The notes: a model not told the origin generated them from the letters alone. Counted from the stretch's first letter, positions 54,028 to 63,851 are shown. The stretch is 64,000 bases of DNA from DASUAS01 sp963841415 (GCA_963841415.1 CAWJCN010000001.1:1612001-1676000); one strand, 5' to 3'. Numbers and translations are program-made.

Positions 54028-54452
54028 ATGAGCGACTCGAGCAGTGAGGACGCGCTGCCCCTCACCCGCACCATCCCGGCGTCACACAGTCGGTGAGCCC
54101 CGAAGCGCAGACTCTGATGGCGATGGGAGGCCAGATGCTCGCAGATCGCCTGGCCTTGCCTCCGCAGTTTCCCGCCCTCGATGACCACGACGCATGGAAG
54201 GCGGACATCGCGGAGAAGGACGAGCAAATCCTGCTGGGCATCGATGCACGCGTCGCTGCCATCAACGCGACTGTCGACGAGACCACGATCTGCGGCATCG
54301 ACGTGTTCGTGATCACTACGGACGGCGCTGATCCCAAGGAGACCGCGCCGCTCCTCTTCGACCTTCACGGCGCACAATGCCCAGTAAGGCGCGCCGACCC
54401 GACACGGTCGTGGGACTGCTCCATCCACCACACCAGTACCCTCACCCTTTGA
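54028..54452 (+). pseudogene. Broken alpha/beta-hydrolase (esterase) gene
   Basis: The ATG at 54,028 has a fair ribosome site and opens MSDSSSEDALPLTRTIP, but reading shifts frame near 54,080. It continues from there as GVTQSVSPEAQTLMAMGGQM, through a WKADIAEKDEQ helix to PLLFDLHGAQ. The latter is the oxyanion His-Gly strand of HSL-type esterases (usually HGGG). After this the sequence is unrelated and stops at 54,452, so the catalytic core is gone. A frameshift plus truncation makes it a pseudogene, at the end of the catabolic operon. Confidence 0.65.
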
Positions 54453-54516
54453 GCACACCACTGCGAGCGACCACACGAGCTGCCCACCCATCCCGGGGGT
54501 GCACGGCGCCGCACAC

Positions 54517-55170
54517 CTAGCGACGCGTGGTTTCAGTCAGGCTGGACGCGAGCGGAGAGAGCCACCGATGTTTGGGGGTGCACCACACCAAGGGACACCC
54601 CAAGCCCGCGTGGGCAGACGGATCGAATCGAGGAAGCACCGCCTCGAAGTCGTGCTCGTTCTTGGGATCGTCTGACTTGGCCATGTAGAGCAACTGGACC
54701 TCGGGGCGGAGAACTGGCACCCCCGAGGCTCTCCGTGGTGATCTCGATCGACGGCCGGCGGATTCGAGCGTCGCGGACGAGAACAGCCACGCCACGGTCG
54801 CTCGTGTCCACGAGGAAGAGTCGAATGTCGCCTCCGTGCTGTGGACCTGGATCTGGAACGCGGGTGGACTCAATGGGTCCTCCCGATGCCACGGGCGCCA
54901 GCCCGATCCCGGTGGGTCGATGCAAGCCAGCTCATGACGCCTCTGGAGACCGTCCCAGAGCACGGTGCGATCGACGCGCCGGACGGCCACCTCGACGTCA
55001 TGATGCTCACGCGTCTGCTCGCCGAGCCAGAGGTCAATCGCCCAGCCACCCGCCAACGCCCACCACACCCCAAGACCGGACATCGTCGCGATCGCCGCTG
55101 CCGGCCCGTCCTCGATCACCGCGCGAGTCTCGTCCACCGCCGCGCGAGACGCGTCGAGCTGCTCGACCAC
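54517..55170 (-). pseudogene. Frameshifted nucleotidyltransferase (aminoglycoside-adenylyltransferase-like), copy 1
   Basis: The N-terminal part WALAGGWAIDLWLGEQTREH is the GGW...D nucleotidyltransferase motif of ANT(2'')/LinB-like proteins. The middle (GDIRLFLVDTSDRGVAVLVR) is in another frame, and the end (LLYMAKSDDPKNEHDFEAVL) returns to the first frame. Shifts lie near 54,830 and 54,718, the latter in a G run. Two compensating shifts suggest either decay or sequencing errors. A matching relic is on the opposite strand at 55,459. A hairpin lies 43 bases upstream. Confidence 0.7.
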
Positions 55171-55212
55171 TCCGAGACCACACCACCCGCCAGCTCCGGC
55201 AGAGACACATCT

Positions 55213-55240
55213 GCAACTCACGCCCTTCGGGCGGAGTTGC
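55213..55240 (-). repeat. Hairpin upstream of nucleotidyltransferase copy 1
   Basis: GCAACTCACGCCC, loop TTC, GGGCGGAGTTGC: an imperfect stem with one mismatch and one bulge. On the gene strand it reads GCCC-GAA-GGGC, as in the second hairpin. Its conserved place before both copies suggests a leader hairpin or a repetitive element carried with the gene. Confidence 0.5.
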
Positions 55241-55387
55241 GCTTCGTTGGTGTGGTCCCTCCGATGCTCGGGTGATGCCGTACCGACCCGCCCAACCATC
55301 CCACGCGCGTGGGCGAAGCAACCTCAACCGCAGTCTGGGTATCCACGCAATCCGAAGAACCGATCCGTCAATGCGCCGCAGGGACGC

Positions 55388-55416
55388 GCAGCTCACGCCC
55401 GAAGGGCGTGAGCTGC
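55388..55416 (+). repeat. Hairpin upstream of nucleotidyltransferase copy 2
   Basis: GCAGCTCACGCCC, loop GAA, GGGCGTGAGCTGC: a perfect 13-bp stem. It is homologous to the hairpin at 55,213 in inverted orientation. The 147 bases between the two show no gene. Confidence 0.55.
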
Positions 55417-55458
55417 AAGTATGTCTTGTCGGGATCTGCCCCGTGGTGAGGGTTCGGA

Positions 55459-55954
55459 GTGGTGGAGCAACCTGCACACGTCGCGCGCCGGTCGACGAGA
55501 CTGCGCCGTGATCGATGACGCGCTGGCGGCGGCGGTCGCGACGCTATCGACGCGCGGTGGACGTGGCCGGTGGCTGTTCGATCGACCGATGGCTCGGCGA
55601 CCAGACGCGCCATCACGACCATGAGGTAGCCGTGTGGCGCATCGATCGCTGCGCGCTCTGAGATGGCCTCCAGAGGCTCTCGACGCGTTCCGTCTCGATG
55701 CGCAGGGCTCTGACTGGCGTCGACGGCACCGAGATGACCCAGTAACGCCGTCGCCGTCGAGCTCCAAGTGCGAGACCCCGAGGCGATGCTTCGACGTGTT
55801 CTTCGAAGACGCCCTCGAACGGGCGGGCATTGAGGCGCGTCGCCCCGCATCCGCGCGCTCGTCGGCGTCGCGACCCCGCCCGCCGGCGTATACCGCGGAT
55901 GCCCAAGGCGTGGCGCAACCTCTACACGCGTGGCTGGTGAGGCTTGCTCTCTGA
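55459..55954 (+). pseudogene. Degenerate nucleotidyltransferase, copy 2
   Basis: In the plus direction fragments match copy 1 in order: VIDDALAAAVATL, GDQTRHHDHEVAVWRIDR, a TGA at 55,659 where copy 1 has the Trp codon of LWDGLQR, then LDAQGSDWRRRHRDDP. There are several frame changes as well, so it is a clear pseudogene. It is an inverted, older duplicate of copy 1. Bases 55,955-56,191 after it hold no recognisable gene. Confidence 0.7.
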
Positions 55955-56191
55955 GGGGACCCAGGTGGTGTAGTCGACGGTGTGCGCAATGGTGAGTGCG
56001 TCAACCACACCACTCCGAGGCGCCGACGCTCATGCCTGAACGGCCGGTTGTCTCGCAGGTCCTCGCAGGCGGGGCAGCGAGAGCGCCGCCGCGACAGAAC
56101 GCACCACCACGCACACCGCACGGTTCTCGGCACCTCACCGATCGGCACACCACCCCGTTCGTGCGTCGCACCGTGACCCACCCGGCCGAGA

Positions 56192-57367
56192 TCAGCCCCC
56201 GGTGAGCTTCTTCGGAAGTGCGCGGCCTATCGCCTCTGCCGCCGCCTGGTCCGCTGCACGTCGTCCGTGCGCGTAGATCGACGTGGTGCGCAGGTTCGAA
56301 TGTCGGAGACGGTCTCGAACGGCCGTCATCGGGACACCGGCCGCCGCCAGTTCGGTGCCGTGAAAATGGCGCAGATCGTGGAGCCGTACGTGCTGCAGTC
56401 CGACGGTCGCGCGCAGGCGCGTCCACAAGCGACTGAAGTGGTCGATCGACCACGGCTCGGAGCCGTCGGGCAGAGGTGAGAACACGAACGCGCCATCGGC
56501 GAGTCCCACGCCACACGCGAGTGCGCAGCGGATGTTCCGCGCCCGGAGTGCCCGCAGCACATCGACGGTCTCGTCGTCGAGCGCGAGGCGCGCGGTGGCA
56601 TGGGTCTTGGTGTCCTTCACCACGATCCTCGTCGGCTCGACGTCGTCGTGCGCGAGCGCACGGCGGATGGTCACTTCGCCCTCATCGAGGCGGAGGTCGC
56701 TCCACTGCAGCGCGGCAGTCTCGGACCGACGGGTTCCCACGGCGGCGGAGAAGCGCAGGAACGCGTGGAGCTCGGGATCCATCGCCTCGGCAGCGGCGAG
56801 GGCTCGCGCGATGTCCTCGGGCTCCGGCGCCTCGAACGTCGCGCTGGCACCCCGAGGCGGACGCGTCTTCGCAACGGGGCTCACCGGCAACCAACCCCAC
56901 CGCACCGCGGTCGAGAACATGCCCGACAAGAGGTTGTGAACGTTGCGCACGCTCTGAGCCCGCATCGGCTTCCGCGACGTCGGGGCGGTGCCAGCGCTCA
57001 GCTGCGCGTACCAGCGATCGAGGTCCGCGGGCTTGATCTTGTCGATGCGCCGCTTGCCGAACGCCGGAAGGATGTGACGGTCGAGCACACCTCGGTAGCC
57101 GATCCGTGTGTTCGGGCTGAGGTCGCCCGTCGACGCCTCCCACCAGGCGTCGGCCAGAGCCCTGACCGTCAGTGCGCGGGACGGACCGCGTCGACCAGCG
57201 TTCACGTCGGCGACGAGCTGTGCGAGCCGGTTCTCCGCCTCCCGGCGCGTCCCGTCGACGGTCTCGTACAGGTACTGCTGCTTCCCGTCGGCACCGACGC
57301 CCAGGTACACGACAAGCTGATAGCTCGCGCCGCGTGCACCGTTCCGAATCCTGATGTGTCCGCGCAT
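56192..57367 (-). CDS. Tyrosine recombinase / phage-type integrase
   Basis: A 391-residue site-specific recombinase: an N-terminal Arm-type domain (1-60), a SAM-like core-binding domain (about 65-165) and a catalytic domain. Catalytic residues Arg213 (GTRRSE), His330 and Arg333 (HDLRH), His356 (RHSNLR) and nucleophile Tyr365 are all present, so it looks active. It integrates or excises DNA at a specific att site. It starts 104 bases from the 3' end of tRNA-Cys and points away from it, the usual layout for elements inserted in tRNA genes. Its neighbours on the far side are pseudogenes. Confidence 0.95.
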   Translation of the reverse strand: MRGHIRIRNGARGASYQLVVYLGVGADGKQQYLYETVDGTRREAENRLAQLVADVNAGRRGPSRALTVRALADAWWEASTGDLSPNTRIGYRGVLDRHILPAFGKRRIDKIKPADLDRWYAQLSAGTAPTSRKPMRAQSVRNVHNLLSGMFSTAVRWGWLPVSPVAKTRPPRGASATFEAPEPEDIARALAAAEAMDPELHAFLRFSAAVGTRRSETAALQWSDLRLDEGEVTIRRALAHDDVEPTRIVVKDTKTHATARLALDDETVDVLRALRARNIRCALACGVGLADGAFVFSPLPDGSEPWSIDHFSRLWTRLRATVGLQHVRLHDLRHFHGTELAAAGVPMTAVRDRLRHSNLRTTSIYAHGRRAADQAAAEAIGRALPKKLTGG

Positions 57368-57470
57368 ACCGAATCAGACGCACGGAGCGGTTCATTGTCA
57401 CGCCCATTGGCAAACGCGACGGGCACGGACCAGCGGAGTCACGATCCGGTCTCTGACCTGCCCAGATACT

Positions 57471-57545
57471 TGGAGGCGGCGGCGGGAATCGAACCCGCGT
57501 CGAGGGTTTTGCAGACCCTTGCCTGAGCCACTCGGCTACGCCGCC
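57471..57545 (-). tRNA. tRNA-Cys (GCA)
   Basis: Minus-strand cloverleaf: acceptor GGCGGCG pairs with CGCCGCC, anticodon stem AGGGT/ACCCT with loop CTGCAAA (anticodon GCA at 57,512-57,510), T-arm GCGGGTTCGATTCCCGC, discriminator T and an encoded CCA at 57,473-57,471. Complete and probably functional. Its 3' end is the likely attachment site of the neighbouring integrase. Confidence 0.97.
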
Positions 57546-57619
57546 AGGACCGTGTGTGACACACGGCGGACGCCGAGGTTACCCCTTCACCTGCTCCGTT
57601 CCGCCGCCGAAACAAAGGG

Positions 57620-58557
57620 ATGGCACCGGACACCGGCCCTGCCGTCGCGCTCTCAGGCGTCCGCCGCAGCTTTGGCAGCGTGCTCGCGGTCGACGACCTG
57701 ACCTTCGAGGTACCCAGCGGCACGGTGACAGTGCTGCTCGGCCCGAACGGCGCGGGCAAGACCACCGTCGTGCGCCTCGTCACCGGCGCGCTGCACACGC
57801 ACGGCGGCAACGTGCGCACCCTCGGCCTCGATCCGGAGATCGACGAGCAGGGAACGGAAGTCCGGCGGCGTTGCGGTGTGGTGCCGGCCCGTCCCGCGCT
57901 CTACGACCGCCTGTCGGGATTCGACAACCTCGCGTACGCGGCGTCGCTGTTCCAGGTGCAACCGAAGCTGATCGACGAGCGCATCATGGAAGCCGCAAGT
58001 CGCTTCGAGATCGCCGACGCGCTCGACCTGAAGGTCGGCGGCTACTCGACCGGTATGCGGGCGCGCCTCGCGCTGGCGCGTGCCGTCCTCCATGAGCCCG
58101 ACCTGCTCCTGCTCGACGAGCCCACCGCGGGCTTGGACCCCGAGTCGGCGAGAGCGGTGCTCGGCCTCATCGACGAGATGGCCGAGGGCGGCAAGACAGT
58201 GCTGATGTGCACACACCTGCTGCTCGAGGCCGAGGGTCTGGCCGACCAGGTCGTCGTCATGGACCACGGCCAGGCGATGATCTCGGGCTCGCCGCGCGAC
58301 CTCACGCGTCAGTTCTGGCCCGCACCGCGCGTCGTCATCGACGCCGACGACCCGGCGCTGCTGGACGCGGCGCAGCGACTTCCGTTCGTGCGCGCGTACC
58401 ACCGCAACGGCGTTGCCACCGTCGAGCTGGAACACGAGACCGACGTGCCCGACCTCGTCGACGCGCTGGTTGGCGCGGGGCGCGCCTCACGCGCGTCGAG
58501 CCGCAGGCGCCCACGCTCGAGGAGCTCTACTTCGCCATCCGCAAGGAGCACCAGTGA
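57620..58557 (+). CDS. ABC exporter ATP-binding protein with C-terminal frameshift
   Basis: An ATPase of the DrrA/CcmA-type export family: Walker A GPNGAGKTT (about residues 42-50), variant signature YSTGMRARLALARA, Walker B LLLDEPTAGLDPES. The final stretch LTRVEPQAPTLEELYFAIRK, typical of the family end, is in another frame. One base seems to be missing near 58,478 in a GCGGGG run. The stop in the corrected frame overlaps the permease GTG, which supports the correction. It pairs with the next gene. First gene beyond the tRNA. Confidence 0.87.
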
Positions 58558-59396
58558 GCACTCGCTCGAAGCACCGCCCGGCGCGTCCGTCGTGGGTGAT
58601 CGCCCGCACCGACCTGCGACAGCTCCTGCAGGCGCGGGACTTCTGGATGCCACTGATGATCGTGGCGCTCCTCTTCTTCGTGATCATCCCGACGGTCCTG
58701 CTGCTGATCCTCGGCTCGGTGAAGGACGCCAACCTGGCCAAGAAGCTGAGTGACGTCGTCGGCAGCCTGCCCAAGGACCTGCAGGCCAATGTCCACGGCC
58801 GCAAGGGCCCGGTGAGCGCGTCCTACGCCCTGGCCGTCTACCTGTTCGCGCCGCTCGCCATCATCGTGCCGCTCACGGTGTCGTCGGCGGTCGGTGCGCA
58901 CACGATCGTCGGTGAGCGCGAGCGCGGCAGCGGCGAGTTCCTCGCCCACTCCCCCGCCACCGAGCGCCAGATCTACCTGGGCAAGCTGATGGCCAGCCTC
59001 ATCCCCGGCTACTTCACCGCCGCGATGGGCTTCCTGCTCTACTCGCTGGTCGTCAACCTGATCGTCGGGCCCAAGCTCGGCGGCTGGTTCTTCCCGACGA
59101 CCAACTGGTGGATCCTCATGCTCTGGGTGCTGCCACCGTTCATCGCGCTGGCGCTCGCGGTGATCCTCGCCATCTCGGCGCGGGTGTCGAGCGCGGCCGC
59201 CGCGCAGCAGGCGTCGGCCCTCGCGACGCTGCCGCTGATCGTCATCGCGTACGGCGTGTCGAGCAACACGCTGTTCCGCGGCTCGGGGACCGCGTTCATC
59301 ATCGGCGGACTGGCGTGGTGCGGTGCCTTCTTCGCGTTGTGGCGCGCGTCCCACGCGGTGTCCCGCGAACGCCTTCTCGGCATGGGCACCGCCTGA
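58554..59396 (+). CDS. ABC-2-type export permease
   Basis: A 280-residue membrane protein with about six hydrophobic spans, among them FWMPLMIVALLFFVIIPTVL, LFAPLAIIVPLTVSSAVG, and LALAVILAISA. It has the ABC-2 motif VGERERGSGEFL, which links to the ATPase. It should export a lipid, drug or peptide with the preceding ATPase. The GTG overlaps the corrected stop of the ATPase gene by four bases. Confidence 0.85.
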   Translation: MSTRSKHRPARPSWVIARTDLRQLLQARDFWMPLMIVALLFFVIIPTVLLLILGSVKDANLAKKLSDVVGSLPKDLQANVHGRKGPVSASYALAVYLFAPLAIIVPLTVSSAVGAHTIVGERERGSGEFLAHSPATERQIYLGKLMASLIPGYFTAAMGFLLYSLVVNLIVGPKLGGWFFPTTNWWILMLWVLPPFIALALAVILAISARVSSAAAAQQASALATLPLIVIAYGVSSNTLFRGSGTAFIIGGLAWCGAFFALWRASHAVSRERLLGMGTA

Positions 59397-59475
59397 CCCG
59401 AACCGTTCTGACGTACCCCCGGCCGTGACAGACACGGGTCCGGTGCGCAAAAAGGGGAACGCGTAGAGTCGCCGG

Positions 59476-61111
59476 GTGTACGAGAGCTTCGCGACCGTGT
59501 GGGAGCGGGTGGCCGACGCCACTCCCGACGCGCCGGCCGTCGTGCAGGGCGAGCGGTGGGTCACGTACCGCGACGTGGAGGACCGGGCGGCGCGTCTCGC
59601 GTCCGCGCTCGCCGCGTACGGGGTGAGGCAAAACACGAAGGTCGCGCTCTTCCTGCACAACTCCCCGGAGTACATGGAGCTGCTCTTCGCATTGTCGAAG
59701 CTCAGGGCGGTCCCGGCCAACGTCAACTTCCGCTATCTCGGCGACGAGCTCGTGCAGCTGGTCGACAACGCCGACGCCGAGGTGCTCGTGTACCACCGTT
59801 CGCTCCGCGATCGCGTCGACGCCGCGCGGGACCGGATGCCGCAGGTCGGACACGCGGTCGAGATCGACGACGGCGGCGGCGACTCGGACTACGAGCAGCT
59901 CATCGCGACCCACACACCGGCACCACGCGTCGAGCGGGCGGGCGACGACGTCCTGCTCTGGTACACCGGCGGCACCACCGGCCTCCCCAAGGGCGTGCTC
60001 TGGCACCAGGGCACGCTGCTCAGGTACGGCCTGATCGCCGCGTACGCGCTCCAGGGCGAGACGCCGACCCAGTCCGTCGACCAGCTCGTCGCCGACGTGA
60101 AGCGCTGGCGCCGAGCGCGGCACTCCGCTCGTCTCCCTCCTCACCACGCCCCTCGTGCACGCCACGGCAGTGCACCAGGCCAACACCGCGTTCGCGGTGG
60201 GCGGCACGATCGTGCTCCTCGAACGCGGCTGTACCGATGGCGACTCCATCTGCGCCACCATCCAACGCGAGCGTCCGAGCGTGCTCGAGATCGTCGGCGA
60301 CGTGCTCATGCGCCGCATCGCACGCGCGCTCGACGACGCCGACGCGCGTGGCGAGCCCTACGACCTCTCGTCACTGCACCGCATCCACAACTCGGGCGCC
60401 ATGGTCAGCGCACCGCTGAAGGACGCGCTCCTCTCGCGCGGCACGATGCACGTCTACGACTCGCTCGGTTCGAGCGAAGCCGTCGGGTTCGGCGTCGCGC
60501 TCACCACCGCCGTCGGCCAGGGCGACACCGCGCGCTTCCGCCTCGGTCCCAACGCGCGGCTCCTGGTCGCAGCCGACCGCGACGAGGACGTCGCGCCTGG
60601 CTCCGGAGAGGTCGGCGTGCTCGCAGTGCACACGTCGTGCGCCATCGGGTACTACCGGGACCCGGCGCGCACCGCGGCCACGTTCCGCGTGATCGACGGC
60701 ACGCTGCACGCCATTCCCGGGGACCACGCCACGCTCGACGTCGACGGCACGCTCACGCTCCTCGGACGCGGCTCGAATTGCATCAACTCGGGCGGCGAGA
60801 AGGTCTGGCCCGAAGAGGTGGAAGAGGCGCTGAAGGAGCACCCCGCGGTCACCGACGCGGTCGTGCTCGGCGTGCCCGACGAAGAATGGGGCGAACTTGT
60901 CGCCGCGGTCGTCGCGACCAGCGGCGACGACCCCCCCGACGCCGAGGTGCTCGGCGACTGGGTCGGCTCGCGCCTCGCCGGGTACAAGCGACCTCGTCGG
61001 TTCGTGTTCGCCGACGAGGTCGGCCGCAACACCGTGGGCAAGCTCGACTACGAGTGGGCCCGCGCCGCCGTCGGCGCCGGCACCTCCGCTTCTGGCGTAC
61101 CTCCGCCGTGA
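59476..61111 (+). CDS. Acyl-CoA synthetase with internal frameshift
   Basis: An ANL-family ligase. The N-terminal half (to DQLVADVKRW) has YTGGTTGLPKG; the C-terminal half, from TPLVHATAVHQANTAF, is in another frame with the LGSSEAVGFG block, GRGSNCINSGGEKVWPEEVE hinge and NTVGKLDYEW Lys. The break lies near 60,110. With the frames joined the protein is about 545 residues, normal size. The sequence on both sides is intact, so an indel error is likely. The GTG at 59,476 is the start. Confidence 0.85.
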
Positions 61112-61145
61112 CACGGCGCAGGTACGCCAAACATGGGTCGAGCGC

Positions 61146-62009
61146 TCAAGCGAGGTGCTGGCGCACCAGCGCGGCTGCACGCGCGGTGTCTTCCTGCACG
61201 AAGAAGTGCGTCCCCGGCACGGTGATCAGGTCGACCCCGGCGCGCTCGGCCTGCGCGGCGAACATCCCGTCGGGCAGGTCGGTGCCCTCGGCGCACACGA
61301 TGGTCACGACCGCGTGCAGTGACGCGAGGTGGTCGAACGACGCGGGGGCGCCGTCGGGCCGGGTGCCGCACTCGAAGAACCACGCCTCCACTTCGGGCGG
61401 GCACGCGAGTTCGACCTGACCGTCGGGTCGGTCTCGGAAACCCCAGCGCACATAACCCGCCAGTGCCTCGGGCTCCAGCACGTTGAGCGGCGGCCGACTG
61501 CCGTACGAGGCCAACACGGTGTCCCGGTCGGCCCACACCGCCCGTCGGCGACGGGCCGTCGCTGCCATGTGGTTTTCGGAGCTCGCACCCGGGAGACCGT
61601 CTACGGCCGGCATCGCGATGGGCTCGCAGAGCAGCAGCTTCCTCACCTGACCAGGACGCAGTTGGTCGACCAGGATCCCCGTCCCACCGCCGAAGGACTC
61701 ACCCAAGAGCACGAGCTCGTCGAGCCCCAGGTGATCCAGCATGGCGACGACGTCGCCCGCCGCGGCCACGAACCCGCAGTCCTCGAACCGGGTGGGCGCG
61801 TCGCTGGTCCCGTGGCCGCGGAGGTCGATCCCGACGACCCGGTGGTCGTCCACCAGCGCACGGGCCAGCGGTTCGAACACCCCGGCGCAGAACCCGTTCG
61901 GGTGCAGGAGCACCAGCGGCGGGCCGTCGCCACCCCAATCGAGCGCTCCGATGCCGAAGCCGTCGTGTTCGACCGACCACCGCTTCGGCTCGTCGGGGGT
62001 GGACGCCAT
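61146..62009 (-). CDS. Alpha/beta-hydrolase fold protein
   Basis: A 287-residue hydrolase with oxyanion segment LLHPNG, the GHGTSDAP helix, nucleophile elbow GESFGG (Ser about 114) and catalytic His in PGTHFF near residue 265. Family members cleave esters, epoxides, haloalkanes or C-C bonds in meta-cleavage products. It is convergent with the acyl-CoA ligase. No sign of an operon. Specificity unknown. Confidence 0.87.
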   Translation of the reverse strand: MASTPDEPKRWSVEHDGFGIGALDWGGDGPPLVLLHPNGFCAGVFEPLARALVDDHRVVGIDLRGHGTSDAPTRFEDCGFVAAAGDVVAMLDHLGLDELVLLGESFGGGTGILVDQLRPGQVRKLLLCEPIAMPAVDGLPGASSENHMAATARRRRAVWADRDTVLASYGSRPPLNVLEPEALAGYVRWGFRDRPDGQVELACPPEVEAWFFECGTRPDGAPASFDHLASLHAVVTIVCAEGTDLPDGMFAAQAERAGVDLITVPGTHFFVQEDTARAAALVRQHLA

Positions 62010-62085
62010 CGCAAGGCACGCTACCGGACCGCCTGGAGCGCTCCGACTGGCCGACCCCGCGCGCGCGTTGGGTATCCTGCCGGAC

Positions 62086-62208
62086 ATGCCGACCGCAGCT
62101 GGAAGCCGCTTGCGCTGTGAGAAGTGCGAGACCGAGATCATCGTGGTGAAGGGCACCGACGGCGAGGTGTCGTGTTGCGGGCAGCCGATGGCCGCCCGCG
62201 AGGGGTGA
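62086..62208 (+). CDS. Mini desulforedoxin-like protein (40 residues)
   Basis: A 40-residue protein with LRCEKCE, then VSCCGQPM: four cysteines in the Cys-x-x-Cys...Cys-Cys pattern of desulforedoxin and of the N-terminal domain of desulfoferrodoxin, which bind one iron. Only the metal domain is present. Another one follows five bases downstream. Possible roles are electron transfer or metal binding. Confidence 0.72.
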   Translation: MPTAAGSRLRCEKCETEIIVVKGTDGEVSCCGQPMAAREG

Positions 62209-62212
62209 CGAG

Positions 62213-62356
62213 ATGGCCAACCAGATGGGCAAGCGCTACACGTGCGCCGAGTGCGAGGCCACGGTGCTCGTCACGAAGGCCGGCGACGGCGAGCTGAGCT
62301 GCCACGGCGTGGCGATGGAGATCGCCCAGGCGAAGCCGCTGCCGTCCTCCGACTGA
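62213..62356 (+). CDS. Second mini desulforedoxin-like protein (47 residues)
   Basis: A 47-residue paralogue of the preceding protein: YTCAECEATVLVTKAG, then LSCHGVAM. The last Cys pair is reduced to Cys-His, so the metal site would be Cys3His. The two very small genes are four bases apart and presumably co-transcribed, and may form a heterodimer. RBS is GGGGTGACGAG. Confidence 0.7.
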   Translation: MANQMGKRYTCAECEATVLVTKAGDGELSCHGVAMEIAQAKPLPSSD

Positions 62357-62408
62357 ACACCACCCTCTCGATCGACGCCCAGCACCGCCGCGAGCCAGGG
62401 GGGCCATC

Positions 62409-63851
62409 GTGAACATCGCCATGATCCTCGAGATGGCAGCCGACGCCCTCGGGGACCGCCTCGCGTACGGCACCCGTGCCGACGGCCTCTCCTACGAGGC
62501 CCTGCGCGCCGCCGCCCGGGGGATCGCCGACCGCGTCGACGGCACCGGCGCCGAACGCCTGGCCCTCATGGAGCCCAACGCCCCGATCGTGCCCGCCACC
62601 CTCTTCGGCGCCGCGTGGGCCGGGGTGAGCTACGCGCCGCTGAACTACCGCCTCCCGGAGAACCAGCTCGAGGCGCTCCTCGTCCGCATCGAGCCCGCCG
62701 TGGTGTCCGCGCCCCACTGGCTCGACAACAAGGGCACCAGCGACCGCTCGTTCCCCGACTCGCCCGACGCGCCGGCGGTGCTCCTCTTCACCAGCGGGAC
62801 GTCCGCCGAACCCAAGGCCGCGATCCTCGAACACGACCAGCTGCTCGCCTACATCTTCAACACGCTCGAGTTCGCGTCGGCCGGTGAGGACGAAGCCGCC
62901 ATCGTGGTGGTCCCGCCGTTCCACGTCGCCGGCGTCGCCGCGGTGTTGAGCAACACCTACGTCGGCCGCCGCGTCGTGCCGGTGCCGGGCGTGCGCTTCT
63001 CGGCCGAGGACTGGCTGGTCACGGCGCGCGACGAGGGCGTCACCCACGCGATGCTCGTCCCCACCATGCTCGGCAAGATCGTCGAGGCCATGGAGGCCGA
63101 CGAGACGCTACGGGTCCCGACGCTGCGCGCCCTCTCCTACGGCGGCTCCCGCATGCCCGCTCCGATCCTCGAGCGGGCGCTGCACCTCTTCCCCGAGGTG
63201 GACTTCGTCAACGCCTACGGCCTCACCGAGACCAGCAGCACCGTCGCCATCCTCGGTCCCGACGACCATCGCCTCGCGCTCTACAGCGACGAGCCGCTGT
63301 TCAAGGCCCGCCTCTCCTCGGTGGGCCAGCCCCTCCCGGGCATCGAGTTCCGCATCGTGGGTGACTCGGGCGAGACCATGGGCCACGACGAGGCCGGCGA
63401 GATCCTCATCCGCGGCGACCAGGTGGGCGGCACGTACGTCGGCACCGAGTCGAAGGTCGACGCCGACGGCTGGCTGCACACCGGCGACCGCGGCTGGCTC
63501 GACGTCGAGGGCTACGTGTTCTGTGAGGGCCGCGCCGACGACACCATCATCCGCGGCGGCGAGAACATCGGCCCCGCCGAGGTCGAGGACGCGCTGTTGC
63601 AGCACGACGCCATCTCGGTGGCGGCGGTCGTCGGACTCGCCGACGAGCAGTACGGCGAGAAGATCGCGGCGATGCTCTCCCTGCGGGCGGGCGTCGGCGA
63701 GATCGACCTCGAACACGTGCGCGAGTGGGTGCGCGAGCGGATCGGCTCACTCAAGACCCCCGAGATGATCGTGGTGGTCGACGAGGTCCCGCAGACCGCC
63801 ACCGGCAAGATCCTCCGCCGCGAGGTGAAGCGCCTGCTCGAGGAGACCTGA
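62409..63851 (+). CDS. Acyl-CoA synthetase (ANL superfamily)
   Basis: A 480-residue ligase, on the short side for the family. It has FTSGTSAEPKAAI, AYGLTETSS, the TGDRGW Asp, RADDTIIRGGENIGPAEVE hinge and catalytic Lys in TATGKILRRE. The N-terminal region before the P-loop is about 50 residues shorter than usual. It activates a carboxylic acid of unknown type. The GTG start lies 52 bases after the mini desulforedoxin pair. Confidence 0.9.
   Translation: MNIAMILEMAADALGDRLAYGTRADGLSYEALRAAARGIADRVDGTGAERLALMEPNAPIVPATLFGAAWAGVSYAPLNYRLPENQLEALLVRIEPAVVSAPHWLDNKGTSDRSFPDSPDAPAVLLFTSGTSAEPKAAILEHDQLLAYIFNTLEFASAGEDEAAIVVVPPFHVAGVAAVLSNTYVGRRVVPVPGVRFSAEDWLVTARDEGVTHAMLVPTMLGKIVEAMEADETLRVPTLRALSYGGSRMPAPILERALHLFPEVDFVNAYGLTETSSTVAILGPDDHRLALYSDEPLFKARLSSVGQPLPGIEFRIVGDSGETMGHDEAGEILIRGDQVGGTYVGTESKVDADGWLHTGDRGWLDVEGYVFCEGRADDTIIRGGENIGPAEVEDALLQHDAISVAAVVGLADEQYGEKIAAMLSLRAGVGEIDLEHVREWVRERIGSLKTPEMIVVVDEVPQTATGKILRREVKRLLEET

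Noticed and set aside
54517..55954. CRISPR array or transposon terminal repeats around the inverted hairpins
   Set aside because: Only two hairpin copies, no regularly spaced repeats, no transposase; the inverted symmetry is explained by duplicated pseudogenes.
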